A stretch of DNA of 64,000 bases from JANQSP01 sp965226095 (GTDB lineage Bacteria; Bdellovibrionota; Bdellovibrionia; Bdellovibrionales; UBA1609). Shown piece after piece: positions 54,382-62,944 of the stretch. Positions within the stretch are counted from its first letter, which is position 1, and every line of letters starts with the position of its first letter. The position numbers and the translations under genes were made by a program. The notes below the pieces were generated by a model that made no database searches, was not told where the DNA came from, and saw nothing but the letters and a program-made list of their open reading frames with translations. The stretch lies in the NCBI GenBank assembly GCA_965226095.1, contig OZ245336.1, positions 620,001-684,000 on the forward strand. The letters are read 5' to 3'.

Positions 54382-55149
54382 ATGAAGGTTGAAGTAATTA
54401 AATCTTTCACAGATAACTTTGAGTCTTTTGCAAAACAAACAGAAACAGGGGTGGAGTTTTGGCTAGCCAGAGATTTACAGCATTTGTTAGGATATGAGAA
54501 ATGGGCTAATTTTCAAAGTGTCATTTCTAAGGCAAAAACAGCCTGTGAAAATTCTGGGCATATAATATCGGATCATTTTGCCGGCGTCGGCAAAACGATA
54601 AAAATGCCTAAAGGAGCAACAAAAACAGTAGATGACTTTATGCTTACCCGTTATGCTTGCTATCTCATAGCTCAAAATGGTGATTCACGAAAAGAGGCAA
54701 TTGCTTTTGCTCAGACTTACTTTGCTGTTCAAACAAGAAAGTTTGAAATTATCCAAAAACGACTTTTAGAGTCAGAAAGAGTGTCAGCTCGAAAGAAGTT
54801 AGCTGATACGGAAAAAGAACTTTCCGGTGTTATCTACGAACAAACTGGAAGTGATAAGAACTTTGGAATTATACGTAGTAAAGGAGATGAAGCTTTATTT
54901 GGTTATACAACAGAACAAATGAAGGAAAAGTGGAAAGTTCCAAAGGGCAGGGCTTTGTCGGATTTTGCTCCAATGATTATTTTAAAAGCTAAAGACTTTG
55001 CTACAGAGATTATTTTCAATGCAAAAGCTAAACAAATGAAAACAGAATTTGCAGTTTCTTCTGAACATATAACCAATAATCAAAGTATCCGGAATACATT
55101 GATTGAGCGTGGTATTAATCCTGAAAATTTATCTGCTGATAAGGGCTAA
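54382..55149 (+). CDS. dinD: DinD-like DNA-damage-inducible protein
   Basis: A 255-residue protein related to E. coli DinD, a modulator of RecA filaments. The N-terminal BRO-N-like domain reads VEFWLARDLQHLLGYEKWANF, followed by DDFMLTRYACYLIAQNGDSR. The C-terminal domain has GIIRSKGDEALFGYTTEQMK and KDFATEIIFN. A TATAAT box is at 54355-54360 and AAAGGAAAC precedes the ATG; a clear LexA site was not found. Orthologues are often mobile or horizontally acquired, and a 208-bp inverted-repeat element lies just downstream. Confidence 0.88.
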   Translation: MKVEVIKSFTDNFESFAKQTETGVEFWLARDLQHLLGYEKWANFQSVISKAKTACENSGHIISDHFAGVGKTIKMPKGATKTVDDFMLTRYACYLIAQNGDSRKEAIAFAQTYFAVQTRKFEIIQKRLLESERVSARKKLADTEKELSGVIYEQTGSDKNFGIIRSKGDEALFGYTTEQMKEKWKVPKGRALSDFAPMIILKAKDFATEIIFNAKAKQMKTEFAVSSEHITNNQSIRNTLIERGINPENLSADKG

Positions 55150-55188
55150 TGAAGTTTTTCAGGAAAGGTTTGTTGTTTTAAGAGATAC

Positions 55189-55396
55189 TGAACTGTAAAG
55201 TTCATCGGCGAATGTCCAAAAAAAAACTCTCCGGTTTAAAACTTCCAGCTTGTCGGTCCTTAGGAGATGCCTTAGAAGGAAGTCAGGCTTTGCCGAGTCT
55301 AAGCGAAGTGTCTCAGTCTGACTTCCCTCTAAGCAATCAAACTAAGTTAGGTCTAAAAGCAAAAGCGTCCCGAGCATAATGAAACTTTACAGTTCA
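55189..55396. mobile_element. 208-bp MITE-like element
   Basis: The ends tgaactgtaaagttcat (55189-55205) and atgaaactttacagttca (55379-55396) are inverted repeats with one extra base. The inside has another palindrome (gaagtcaggct...agtctgacttc) and no gene. Size and structure resemble a miniature inverted-repeat element, but no flanking target duplication was confirmed. Confidence 0.55.
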
Positions 55397-55425
55397 ATAA
55401 TGTGTATAAACATAACTGTAATAAA

Positions 55426-56187
55426 TCAGGCGGCTTTGAGTTCATGTTCTTTAAAGTGTTGCTGAAGTTTTGTCTTTAAACGTTTAATAGCCTGAGCATG
55501 TAATTGAGAGACACGGCTTTCTGTTACTCCCAGTACAGCGCCTATCTTTCTTAAATTAAATCCTTCATAGTAATACAAAGACAATACAATTCTTTGTCTT
55601 TCCGGTAATTCCTCAATCAGTTTTCTTATGGATTCTCTGATGGATTTTACATTCATAATAGAGAAAGGGTCTTTGTCTTTTCTAAAAATGTTATGTAAAG
55701 ATTTTCGATCCATATTGTTAAAAGCGGAAACTTCATCAATACATAATATATTGACTGGCCGTACTTGATTGATTAAATCGTATAGCTCGTTTAAAGTTAA
55801 GCCCAAATGTTCAGCCATTTCTTCATCTGATGGAGCTCGTCCCAACTCTGCCTCTAAGTTGCTGGAAGCTTTTTCTAAAATTTTAGCTTTGTCACGGATA
55901 GAACGCGGTACCCAGTCCTGGGCTCTCAGTTCATCCAGGATAGCACCTCGAATACGAAACTCAGCATAAGTTTTAAATTTATTATCACGAGTGGAATCGT
56001 ACTTATCTATAGCATCCATTAAACCAATTACTCCACTGGAAATAAGATCTTCGGCTTCAATGTTTGCTGGCAACCGCACTGCAATCTTCTTCGCTATAAA
56101 GCGAATAAGTGGAGTGTATTCTATGACCAATTCCTGTTTTTCTTTTTCTGTAATTTTATTAATGATTGCCGTTTTCTTTTTTGCCAC
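55426..56187 (-). CDS. fliA: RNA polymerase sigma factor FliA (sigma-28 type)
   Basis: A 253-residue sigma factor of the flagellar/motility class. Region 2 has LVIEYTPLIRFIAKKIAVRL, DLISSGVIGLMDAIDKYD and KTYAEFRIRGAILDELRAQDWVPRS; region 3 contains LGRAPSDEEMAEHLGL; region 4 has LPERQRIVLSLYYYEGFNLR and VLGVTESRVSQLHAQAIKRL. It directs RNA polymerase to late flagellar promoters. It follows fliL after 23 bp on the same strand, indicating a flagellar operon remnant or end. Confidence 0.93.
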   Translation of the reverse strand: MAKKKTAIINKITEKEKQELVIEYTPLIRFIAKKIAVRLPANIEAEDLISSGVIGLMDAIDKYDSTRDNKFKTYAEFRIRGAILDELRAQDWVPRSIRDKAKILEKASSNLEAELGRAPSDEEMAEHLGLTLNELYDLINQVRPVNILCIDEVSAFNNMDRKSLHNIFRKDKDPFSIMNVKSIRESIRKLIEELPERQRIVLSLYYYEGFNLRKIGAVLGVTESRVSQLHAQAIKRLKTKLQQHFKEHELKAA

Positions 56188-56210
56188 TGTTGTTTCTCCT
56201 CATTTGTGTA

Positions 56211-56720
56211 TTAGCTTAAAAATTGTTCATTAAGTTCCACTTTTTCAATGTGGTCTTTGCTAAGAAATAAATTTAGTTGTTGGATAATTTCTTCTTTTAG
56301 ATTTTTTTTCTTTTGAGCATCACTAAATATGCTGTCTTTTTGACTGGATAAAATAAAAGTCAAATGATCTCGAATACTATGTAGAGAGTTTTGGATTTCG
56401 TCTTGAGGCCCACTCACTTCAAGAGTCATATTGATCTTGGTAAGTCGAAAACCATTTTGGCCTTTAATACGGATAAACAAAGGGTTAAGAGGAATAATTT
56501 CTGTGATATGTGATTTTTTTGTTAATTGAATATTTTTTATCTGAGGAACATTTGATTCTTCTTTTTGTTTGTTGAGTGTAGAGGCAAACAATAAAATGAT
56601 TGTGAATACACCCACAAAAATTTTTATGAATAGTAAAAGAAGATCTATTTTTTTAGTATGTTTTTGAACAATGGATTGTTCTTCTGGTAAAAAATCAAAT
56701 ACTTTGTTTTCGTCAGACAC
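56211..56720 (-). CDS. fliL: flagellar basal-body-associated protein FliL
   Basis: A 169-residue single-span protein (membrane segment about 25-45) with a periplasmic FliL domain. The C-terminal part shows the family pattern: IRDHLTFILSSQKDSIFSD, then LKEEIIQQLNLFLSKDHIEK. FliL surrounds the stator units of the flagellar motor. It is the first gene before fliA, which supports the call. Confidence 0.8.
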   Translation of the reverse strand: MSDENKVFDFLPEEQSIVQKHTKKIDLLLLFIKIFVGVFTIILLFASTLNKQKEESNVPQIKNIQLTKKSHITEIIPLNPLFIRIKGQNGFRLTKINMTLEVSGPQDEIQNSLHSIRDHLTFILSSQKDSIFSDAQKKKNLKEEIIQQLNLFLSKDHIEKVELNEQFLS

Positions 56721-56882
56721 CTGCAGACCTTTCTCTACTAATGAAACAAAGCAATATTGGTTCCTTATAGACTTTAGACGTAAAAAAGGTGTGGAATAAT
56801 GGTATAGAAGTAAAAAATGAAAGTGATATTGGAAATAAACTTATAAACAGTACAAAAAATTGGCTTGTAGATAGTTTGCTTT

Positions 56883-56911
56883 TTGACACTTTTGCTTGAT
56901 TTTTTTATCGA
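56883..56911 (+). promoter_or_regulatory. candidate promoter of the SPOR-protein gene
   Basis: A perfect TTGACA (56883-56888) is followed after 17 bp by TATCGA (56906-56911). The GTG start lies 40 bp downstream. The -10 box is only a moderate match. Confidence 0.35.
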
Positions 56912-56951
56912 ATGGGTTTTACTATACAGCTTCTAAAAAGAGGGTGGGTCA

Positions 56952-57530
56952 GTGGAAAAAGAGTTTTATAAGTTGTTTTTAGTGGTTATTATGATTATCT
57001 CCTCTTTTTCTTTGGCTTTTTTTCTTGGTCGAAAAATTACTTTATCAGAGCAACAACTCAGTCAGCAGAGTTTTGAAGAGGGTGTTCAGGATAGTTCAGA
57101 GATGGTTGCTCCTTCACAGGAATTATCCAATGAAGTAAAAGAACAACCAGAAATACCCTCTACCAATGAAGTGAATACTTCGACAGATACTGCGGTAGCT
57201 GATTCAGTATCAAATTTAGATGGTACTTCCACACAAAGAGCAGAAGTACAGGATTATCAAAAACAATTACCGGATTCATCGGATATATATGGTTTATTGG
57301 TGGACAGTTTTTTAACGAAAGAACCAGCTATGGAGAGATCCACAAATTTAAAACTAAAGTTTCCTGAATGGCCAATTTTTTTTAAAAAAGCAGGTTCTGT
57401 TTATAAAGTGTATTTTGGGCCTTTTGACGATATACAAATCGCTAATGATTTTTTAAAGGAAGTAAAAGCTTCAGGGCAATTTCCTTCAGTTATACTGGAA
57501 AAAGTAATCAAAAAAAATGATTCTCAATAA
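56952..57530 (+). CDS. membrane-anchored SPOR-like protein
   Basis: A 192-residue protein with an N-terminal membrane anchor (about 6-26), an acidic Ser/Glu linker (30-100) and a C-terminal domain (about 120-190) with VYKVYFGPFDDIQIANDFL, the pattern of SPOR domains that bind denuded glycan at septa. The start is GTG behind AGAGGGTGG. It lies 14 bp upstream of the helicase gene. Confidence 0.65.
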   Translation: MEKEFYKLFLVVIMIISSFSLAFFLGRKITLSEQQLSQQSFEEGVQDSSEMVAPSQELSNEVKEQPEIPSTNEVNTSTDTAVADSVSNLDGTSTQRAEVQDYQKQLPDSSDIYGLLVDSFLTKEPAMERSTNLKLKFPEWPIFFKKAGSVYKVYFGPFDDIQIANDFLKEVKASGQFPSVILEKVIKKNDSQ

Positions 57531-57543
57531 TTATTAGGAAAGT

Positions 57544-59736
57544 ATGAGTACATCGTTTCAGCAAAATCTCAGTAGTCTGAATCCTGCCCAATTGGATGCT
57601 GTTCAAGCACTAGAGGGTCCTTTATTGGTTTCTGCCGGTGCGGGTTCAGGAAAAACAAGGGTGCTGACTTATCGTATCGCCCACTTGATACAAACAAAAA
57701 AAGCGCAATCTCATGAAATTTTGGCAGTGACATTTACTAATAAAGCCGCTAGAGAAATGCAAAATCGGGTGGAGCAGTTAGTGAGTGGTTTGGGTCAGTT
57801 AGCTCATCAAAAAATGTGGATTAATACTTTTCATTCAGTGTGTGCCAGAATCTTAAAAGAAAATAAGAATTATCTTGAATCGCCTTCATCTGTTTTTGTT
57901 ATTTATGATAACAGAGATCAACTGTCGTTGGTAAAAAAAGTGATGAAATCAATGAATATAAATGAGCAAGTGTATAATCCTAAAATGCTTGCCAATCAAA
58001 TTGCGATGTGTAAGAGCCAGGCATTGAATCCGGAAGATATTGATAAAAGTAATTTTCCGGCAGCGGGTAGTCGTTTTCAAGATCTTTATTTTCAATATGA
58101 AAAGGAATTAAAGTCAGCCGGAGCTTATGATTTTGAAGGTTTATTATTTGAAACCTATAAGTTGTTTTTAAAATTCCCTGAGTTTTTGGATAAGTATCGT
58201 ACACAATTTCAATATATTTCTGTTGATGAGTATCAGGATACTAACCATATTCAATATCTTATTACAAAAATTCTGGCTGAACAGCACAGAAACATCTGTG
58301 TGGTAGGTGATGAAGATCAATCCATTTATTCATGGAGAGGGGCCAATGTTTCCAATATTTTAAGTTTTGATAAAGATTTTCCTGAATGTAAGTTTGTTAA
58401 ACTGGAACAAAATTATCGTTCTACAAAAAGAATTATTTCAGCAGCTTCAGCGCTTATTAAACGCAACCACATGAGAAAAGATAAAACTTTATTTACAAAT
58501 AATCCTGATGGTCATCAGGTCAATATCACTGAATTTGAAGATGAATATAATGAAGCTAAATTTATTGCTCATAAAATAAAAAATTGTTGTGAAGTTCAAG
58601 AGTTTTCCTATAAGGATTTTGCTGTATTTTACAGGACAAATGCTCAATCCAGAGTATTGGAGGATGCTTTGCGTGTTTTGGGAATTCCCTATAATATCGT
58701 CGGGAACCTGAAGTTTTACGATCGAGCGGAAATAAAAGATATTTTGGCGTACTTTAAATTTATTTTAAATCCTCAGGATGAAGTGTCTTTAAAGAGGATT
58801 ATCAATACACCAAAAAGAGGAGTGGGTAGCGGCACTGTGGACAGGATTACAGAGCAAAGCCGTGTGATAAATAAATCTTTTTATGAAGCAATGATTGAGT
58901 TACTAAAAACCGGTGGATTAAGGGGACAAATACAAAGATCACTTTTACAATTTGTACAAGTGATTGAGAATTTAAAAACACAAGTGAATGAATTTTCTGT
59001 TTCCGAGTTTTACAATGAGGTTTTAGAGCAAACAGGATACATGGCTCAGTTGAAAAAAGAGCAGTCTGTTGAATCCATGAGTCGATTGGATAATTTACAG
59101 GAATTTGGCAACGTCATTGTGCAATTTCAACAAGAGCAGGAACAAAATTCTTTGGAACAATTTTTGGAGGAAATGTCTTTATCTCCTCCGGCAGATGCTC
59201 TGGCGCCTGAAGAGGAAATGGTGACTTTAATGACTCTGCATATTTCCAAGGGCTTGGAGTTTAATACAGTGTTTATATCCGGTATGGAGGAGGGATTATT
59301 TCCTTTATTTCAAAATACAGATAATGAAAGCATGGAAGAGGAAAGAAGACTGGCTTATGTGGGGATCACTCGAGCGGAAAAATATTTATTTTTTTCTTAT
59401 GCCAAGAGTCGACATAAGTTTGGAAAAACACAATACAATCAACCTAGTCGTTTTTTGAGTGAGCTCCCTGATACAGACACGGTATTTCAGTCCTTTGCCA
59501 GGAAGTCGGCTTTTCGATCCAGGAAACAAAAATTTTCTGGTTATGAAGGATATTCAAAATCTGTTTCGAATCAGCAAAAAAAATATGCTGTTGGCAAACC
59601 TGTGCACCATCCACACTTTGGAGCTGGTCGAATACAAAAGGTGGAGGGCAATGGAGAGGATTTGAAAATCAGTGTGCAATTTAGTGATAACAGAGTTAAA
59701 AAATTTATTGCACGCTATGCTCGTTTTTCCATGTGA
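57544..59736 (+). CDS. uvrD: UvrD/PcrA/Rep-family DNA helicase
   Basis: A 730-residue superfamily 1 helicase that unwinds DNA 3' to 5' in repair and replication. Motifs in order: LNPAQLDAVQ, Walker A SAGAGSGKTRVLTYRI, TFTNKAAREM, NTFHSVCARIL, DEYQDTN (motif II), VGDEDQSIYSWRGA (motif III), LEQNYRSTKRI (IV), TLMTLHISKGLEF (V) and RRLAYVGITRAEKYL (VI). The last 60 residues (KPVHHPHFGAGRIQKVEG) form the Tudor-like domain seen in PcrA/UvrD that contacts RNA polymerase. Confidence 0.94.
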   Translation: MSTSFQQNLSSLNPAQLDAVQALEGPLLVSAGAGSGKTRVLTYRIAHLIQTKKAQSHEILAVTFTNKAAREMQNRVEQLVSGLGQLAHQKMWINTFHSVCARILKENKNYLESPSSVFVIYDNRDQLSLVKKVMKSMNINEQVYNPKMLANQIAMCKSQALNPEDIDKSNFPAAGSRFQDLYFQYEKELKSAGAYDFEGLLFETYKLFLKFPEFLDKYRTQFQYISVDEYQDTNHIQYLITKILAEQHRNICVVGDEDQSIYSWRGANVSNILSFDKDFPECKFVKLEQNYRSTKRIISAASALIKRNHMRKDKTLFTNNPDGHQVNITEFEDEYNEAKFIAHKIKNCCEVQEFSYKDFAVFYRTNAQSRVLEDALRVLGIPYNIVGNLKFYDRAEIKDILAYFKFILNPQDEVSLKRIINTPKRGVGSGTVDRITEQSRVINKSFYEAMIELLKTGGLRGQIQRSLLQFVQVIENLKTQVNEFSVSEFYNEVLEQTGYMAQLKKEQSVESMSRLDNLQEFGNVIVQFQQEQEQNSLEQFLEEMSLSPPADALAPEEEMVTLMTLHISKGLEFNTVFISGMEEGLFPLFQNTDNESMEEERRLAYVGITRAEKYLFFSYAKSRHKFGKTQYNQPSRFLSELPDTDTVFQSFARKSAFRSRKQKFSGYEGYSKSVSNQQKKYAVGKPVHHPHFGAGRIQKVEGNGEDLKISVQFSDNRVKKFIARYARFSM

Positions 59737-59747
59737 TTTAAAATTAC

Positions 59748-60416
59748 CTAAGGACGAGGGCAGTGATCAGTCATAAACTTAACATGTTTATATGTTTTTG
59801 AAAGATGAAACTGAAATACAGCCGCAGCTTTCACTTTGTCATCATCAGTTTTTATTCGAAAAGTAAGTTGTTCAACAGGTGTTTTTATGGCATCAAAAAG
59901 TTCACGATCCAGTCCTACGGTCCATTGGTAACCCCTTCCATAAATAAAAGCAGGAACCAAACTGCTTCGCTCTAACTCAGCATTAAATGGTACTTCGTTG
60001 AGCCATACAGTGGCTTTTGAACTGTAAGAAGGGACGATAAAGGGAAGAGGTGTTTTAGGGTGTTCGGGGTGTCGTTCAATCATAATATAGCCACCAAATT
60101 GTTTACCGGTATGTGAGCTGTTGAAATTACATCCTATATGCAGATGTATGCAATTCATACCTTCTTCACATGTTTCCGGATTTTGTATAATTTTGTAATC
60201 ATCATATTGCAATTTATAGGATTTCGAAAGCCAGGAGCCAATTCTGGTTTCATTTTCCCATCCCCATATATTATATGTGGATTCATTGACATAAACTGAG
60301 TTGCCTAGATCCCTTTTTATTTTACTATCAGCAGTATTTTTTGATTCTGCTCCACAGGATATAAACAAAATACTTATTAACAGCGAAAATATAGTGAACA
60401 GGGAAAAGGACTTCAT
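59748..60416 (-). CDS. lipoprotein of unknown function
   Basis: A 222-residue lipoprotein with lipobox LFISC (C21). The mature part is beta-rich, with CEEGMNCIHLHIGC suggesting disulfides and repeated amphipathic strands (GGYIMIERHPEHPKT; AVFQFHLSKTYKHVKF). No known domain was recognised. It is convergent with the helicase gene, leaving only a short gap. Confidence 0.6.
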   Translation of the reverse strand: MKSFSLFTIFSLLISILFISCGAESKNTADSKIKRDLGNSVYVNESTYNIWGWENETRIGSWLSKSYKLQYDDYKIIQNPETCEEGMNCIHLHIGCNFNSSHTGKQFGGYIMIERHPEHPKTPLPFIVPSYSSKATVWLNEVPFNAELERSSLVPAFIYGRGYQWTVGLDRELFDAIKTPVEQLTFRIKTDDDKVKAAAVFQFHLSKTYKHVKFMTDHCPRP

Positions 60417-60525
60417 ACTCTCATTTTACTCATTGAATTGAACATAATACAATTAGAAAAATAGAATAAATTGTGATAAAAATCTGGCAAAGAGGTATTG
60501 TAATAATTAAAAAATAGGATGAATA

Positions 60526-61767
60526 ATGGCTTTTGATTTTTCAACTGTGGATATTCCACAGGATATTTCACAAAATGAATGGAAGAACTGGAAATGGCAG
60601 TTGCGAAACTCTATTAAAACAAAAGAAGACTATGAAAAATATTTTTCTTTGTCTGTTGAAGAAAAACTTGGTTTTGAAAAAACAGCTTTTGCCGTACAAT
60701 CTACACCCTATTATGCCAATCTGGTTCGAGCGTCTAATGGACAGGCTTTAAGAAAAGTAATTCTACCTCTTTCCTTGGAAAATTTAAAGGGAGTGCAATC
60801 TTTAAAAGATCCTCTGGGAGAAGAACAACACAGTCCGGAAAAACATATTATTCATCGTTACCCGGATCGGGTGATTTTTTTGGTTACGGATATCTGTCCT
60901 ATCTACTGCCGCTACTGCACCAGGAAAAGATTCACAGCTCAGACAGAAAAATTTATTTCAAAAGAAGAGTATCAGAAAGCCTTAATTTATATTCAAAAAA
61001 ACAAAGGAATTAAAGAGGTGATTTTATCTGGCGGTGATCCTTTAATTTTAGCTAATTCTCTATTGGAAAATGTTTTATGTGATTTGCGTGCTATTAAGCA
61101 TATTCAAATTATTCGCATTGGTTCCAGGATGCCGGCGGTGTGTCCATTTCGGTTCACTGATGATTGTATTCAAATGATAAAAAAATATAATCCGGTTTAT
61201 ATTATGAGTCACTTTAATCACCCGGCTGAAATCACTCTGGAATCGGCTGATGTTTTGAATCGTCTGGCTGATAATGGTATTCCAGTTTATAACCAAATGG
61301 TGCTAATCAATGGAGTGAATAACCACCCTGCGGTGGTACAAGCTCTTTCCCGTCGTTTGCTCTTTTTAAGAGCCAGGCCCTATTATATGTTTCAATGCGA
61401 TCCTTCTTTGGGTACAGATCATTTACGTACTTCCATTGAAAATTCCAGATGGATTCAAAAACAATTGTGGGGGCGACTTTCTGGTTTAGCTGTACCTCGT
61501 TTGGCGGTTGATTTACCAGGTGGAGGAGGCAAAGTGGAATTGGTGCCGGAGAGTTTTTTAAATGCGGAGGTTAAGTCCGGAGGTAAACAAATAAAATCTC
61601 ATTTTTTTAAAGGTTGGGATGGAAAGAATTCTGCTTACATGGATCCAGAAAATATACAGGAACCTGAGCATATTCAACCCTATTTGGAAGAATGGACTGA
61701 CATTCTTCAGCAAAAATATGGAGCGTCAAAGCCTAAAGCCGGACTGGCAAAAAGAAAAACTTTATGA
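60526..61767 (+). CDS. kamA: lysine 2,3-aminomutase family radical SAM protein
   Basis: A 413-residue radical SAM enzyme using a [4Fe-4S] cluster and PLP to move an amino group. The cluster motif is CPIYCRYCTRKRF (C-x3-C-x2-C). EVILSGGDPLIL and the PLP lysine in LPGGGGKVELVPE are present. KamA makes beta-lysine; the related EpmB supplies (R)-beta-lysine for EF-P. No epmA or efp lies adjacent, so either role is possible. The start ATG at 60526 is preceded by AGGATGA. Confidence 0.9.
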   Translation: MAFDFSTVDIPQDISQNEWKNWKWQLRNSIKTKEDYEKYFSLSVEEKLGFEKTAFAVQSTPYYANLVRASNGQALRKVILPLSLENLKGVQSLKDPLGEEQHSPEKHIIHRYPDRVIFLVTDICPIYCRYCTRKRFTAQTEKFISKEEYQKALIYIQKNKGIKEVILSGGDPLILANSLLENVLCDLRAIKHIQIIRIGSRMPAVCPFRFTDDCIQMIKKYNPVYIMSHFNHPAEITLESADVLNRLADNGIPVYNQMVLINGVNNHPAVVQALSRRLLFLRARPYYMFQCDPSLGTDHLRTSIENSRWIQKQLWGRLSGLAVPRLAVDLPGGGGKVELVPESFLNAEVKSGGKQIKSHFFKGWDGKNSAYMDPENIQEPEHIQPYLEEWTDILQQKYGASKPKAGLAKRKTL

Positions 61768-61787
61768 GATTCTCTTAAAGATAGCTT

Positions 61788-62900
61788 ATGAGTAAGTTTT
61801 TTATTTTTTTTCTCTGTTCTTTTACACTGCATCTGGCCTTGGGTGGAATACTGCTCTATCGCTCAGGGGTTCTGGGTAAATCTTCTCAAATAGAGGTGGA
61901 TACTTCCTCTGTGGAAGGAGAAGGTGAAAAAGTGAATGAACCGGGTGAGGTAGATAAAGAATCTGAATTAGTTATGGAGGAGCCATCACCGCCACCGGTT
62001 AAATCTGTAAAAAAGAAAATTCTAAAAAAAGTTAAAAAAGCATCAAAGCCAAAAAAAGAGAAAAAAATAGTTCCAAAAGAACCGGTTGTTTCAGTTCCTG
62101 ATTTAGTTCGTCATTCTCGCGAAAGCGGGAATCCACCTCCTGTAGTAGAATCCTCTGTCCTTTCTGATCCAATTCTCCCTTCCAGTGAAAGTGAGAATCC
62201 AGTCACTGAGAGTGACAATGAAGTTCAGCAGGAGACTCAGGAACAGAAGCAGGAGCAAGAGAAAGAACCACAGCAGGAGAAAGCTACGTCTGAAGAATCA
62301 GCTTTGCCTGCTAAGCCTGAAGGACTTGTAAGTCCACCTGTCGATTCTTCTAATCTAGCTCCTCCTTCCAGTGAAAGCGAGAATCCAGTAAAAGAGAATG
62401 ACAATGAAGTTCAGGAAGAGACTCAGGAACCACAGCAAGAGCAAGAACCACAGCAGGAGAAAGAACAAGGGAAGGAAGAACCGAAGCAGAAGCAGGAGCA
62501 GGAAAAAGAGCAAATACCTGAACAGCCATCTGATCTACCAAGTGGAAACAATAATTCAATTCCGGAAGGTAAAACTCCTGAAACTGCCAGGGCTTTTAAT
62601 CAGTTAAAACAATTACCTGAAAATCCCATACCTGAATACCCCAGAGAAGCTTTGGAGCAAAAATGGGAAGGGAAAGTTGAGGTTCTTTACTATGTTAACT
62701 CAGGTGGTTTTGTAGAGCAGATTCAGATCAGTCATTCTTCCGGACATATGGCCTTGGATAATGCGGCTATAAAAGCTTTATCCCATTATCGTTATGAATT
62801 AGGTCAAGAAGGATGGGTCAATCACCAAGTAGAGTTTTTCTTGGAAAAAGATAAAGAAGTAAAAGAAGTTATTCCGCTTAGAACTATGGACGATCAGTAA
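61788..62900 (+). CDS. tonB: TonB energy transducer with repeat-bearing linker
   Basis: TonB carries proton-motive energy to outer-membrane receptors. The 370 residues have an N-terminal membrane anchor (3-24), a Lys/Pro region, a very long Glu/Gln/Pro linker (about 95-270) and a C-terminal TonB domain (about 275-355: NPIPEYPREALEQKWEGKVE; DNAAIKALSHYRYE). The linker includes RHSRESGNP (residues 108-116), a translation of the dispersed palindromic repeat, and two diverged copies SSESENPV at about 132 and 194. No exbB or exbD is adjacent. Confidence 0.9.
   Translation: MSKFFIFFLCSFTLHLALGGILLYRSGVLGKSSQIEVDTSSVEGEGEKVNEPGEVDKESELVMEEPSPPPVKSVKKKILKKVKKASKPKKEKKIVPKEPVVSVPDLVRHSRESGNPPPVVESSVLSDPILPSSESENPVTESDNEVQQETQEQKQEQEKEPQQEKATSEESALPAKPEGLVSPPVDSSNLAPPSSESENPVKENDNEVQEETQEPQQEQEPQQEKEQGKEEPKQKQEQEKEQIPEQPSDLPSGNNNSIPEGKTPETARAFNQLKQLPENPIPEYPREALEQKWEGKVEVLYYVNSGGFVEQIQISHSSGHMALDNAAIKALSHYRYELGQEGWVNHQVEFFLEKDKEVKEVIPLRTMDDQ
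62110..62134. repeat. palindromic repeat inside tonB
   Basis: GTCATTCTCGCGAAAGCGGG plus aatcc is the left half of the GTCAT-type palindrome, with the hairpin tctcgc/gcggga. It is in frame with tonB. Diverged copies lie near 62181-62220 and 62367-62406. Confidence 0.8.
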
Positions 62901-62907
62901 CTTTTCG

Positions 62908-62937
62908 TTGACTATGAGTTAGTCATGACATTATCAT
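62908..62937 (+). promoter_or_regulatory. candidate promoter of the edge ATPase gene
   Basis: TTGACT (62908-62913), an 18-bp gap and TATCAT (62932-62937). The ATG at 62945 follows after seven bases, so a transcript from here would have almost no leader; this is either a leaderless gene or a chance match. Confidence 0.3.
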
Positions 62938-62944
62938 AGTGTAT

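Noticed and set aside
54331..54400. LexA box before dinD
   Set aside because: No CTGT-N8-ACAG or similar SOS palindrome could be made out; only a TATAAT box is clear.
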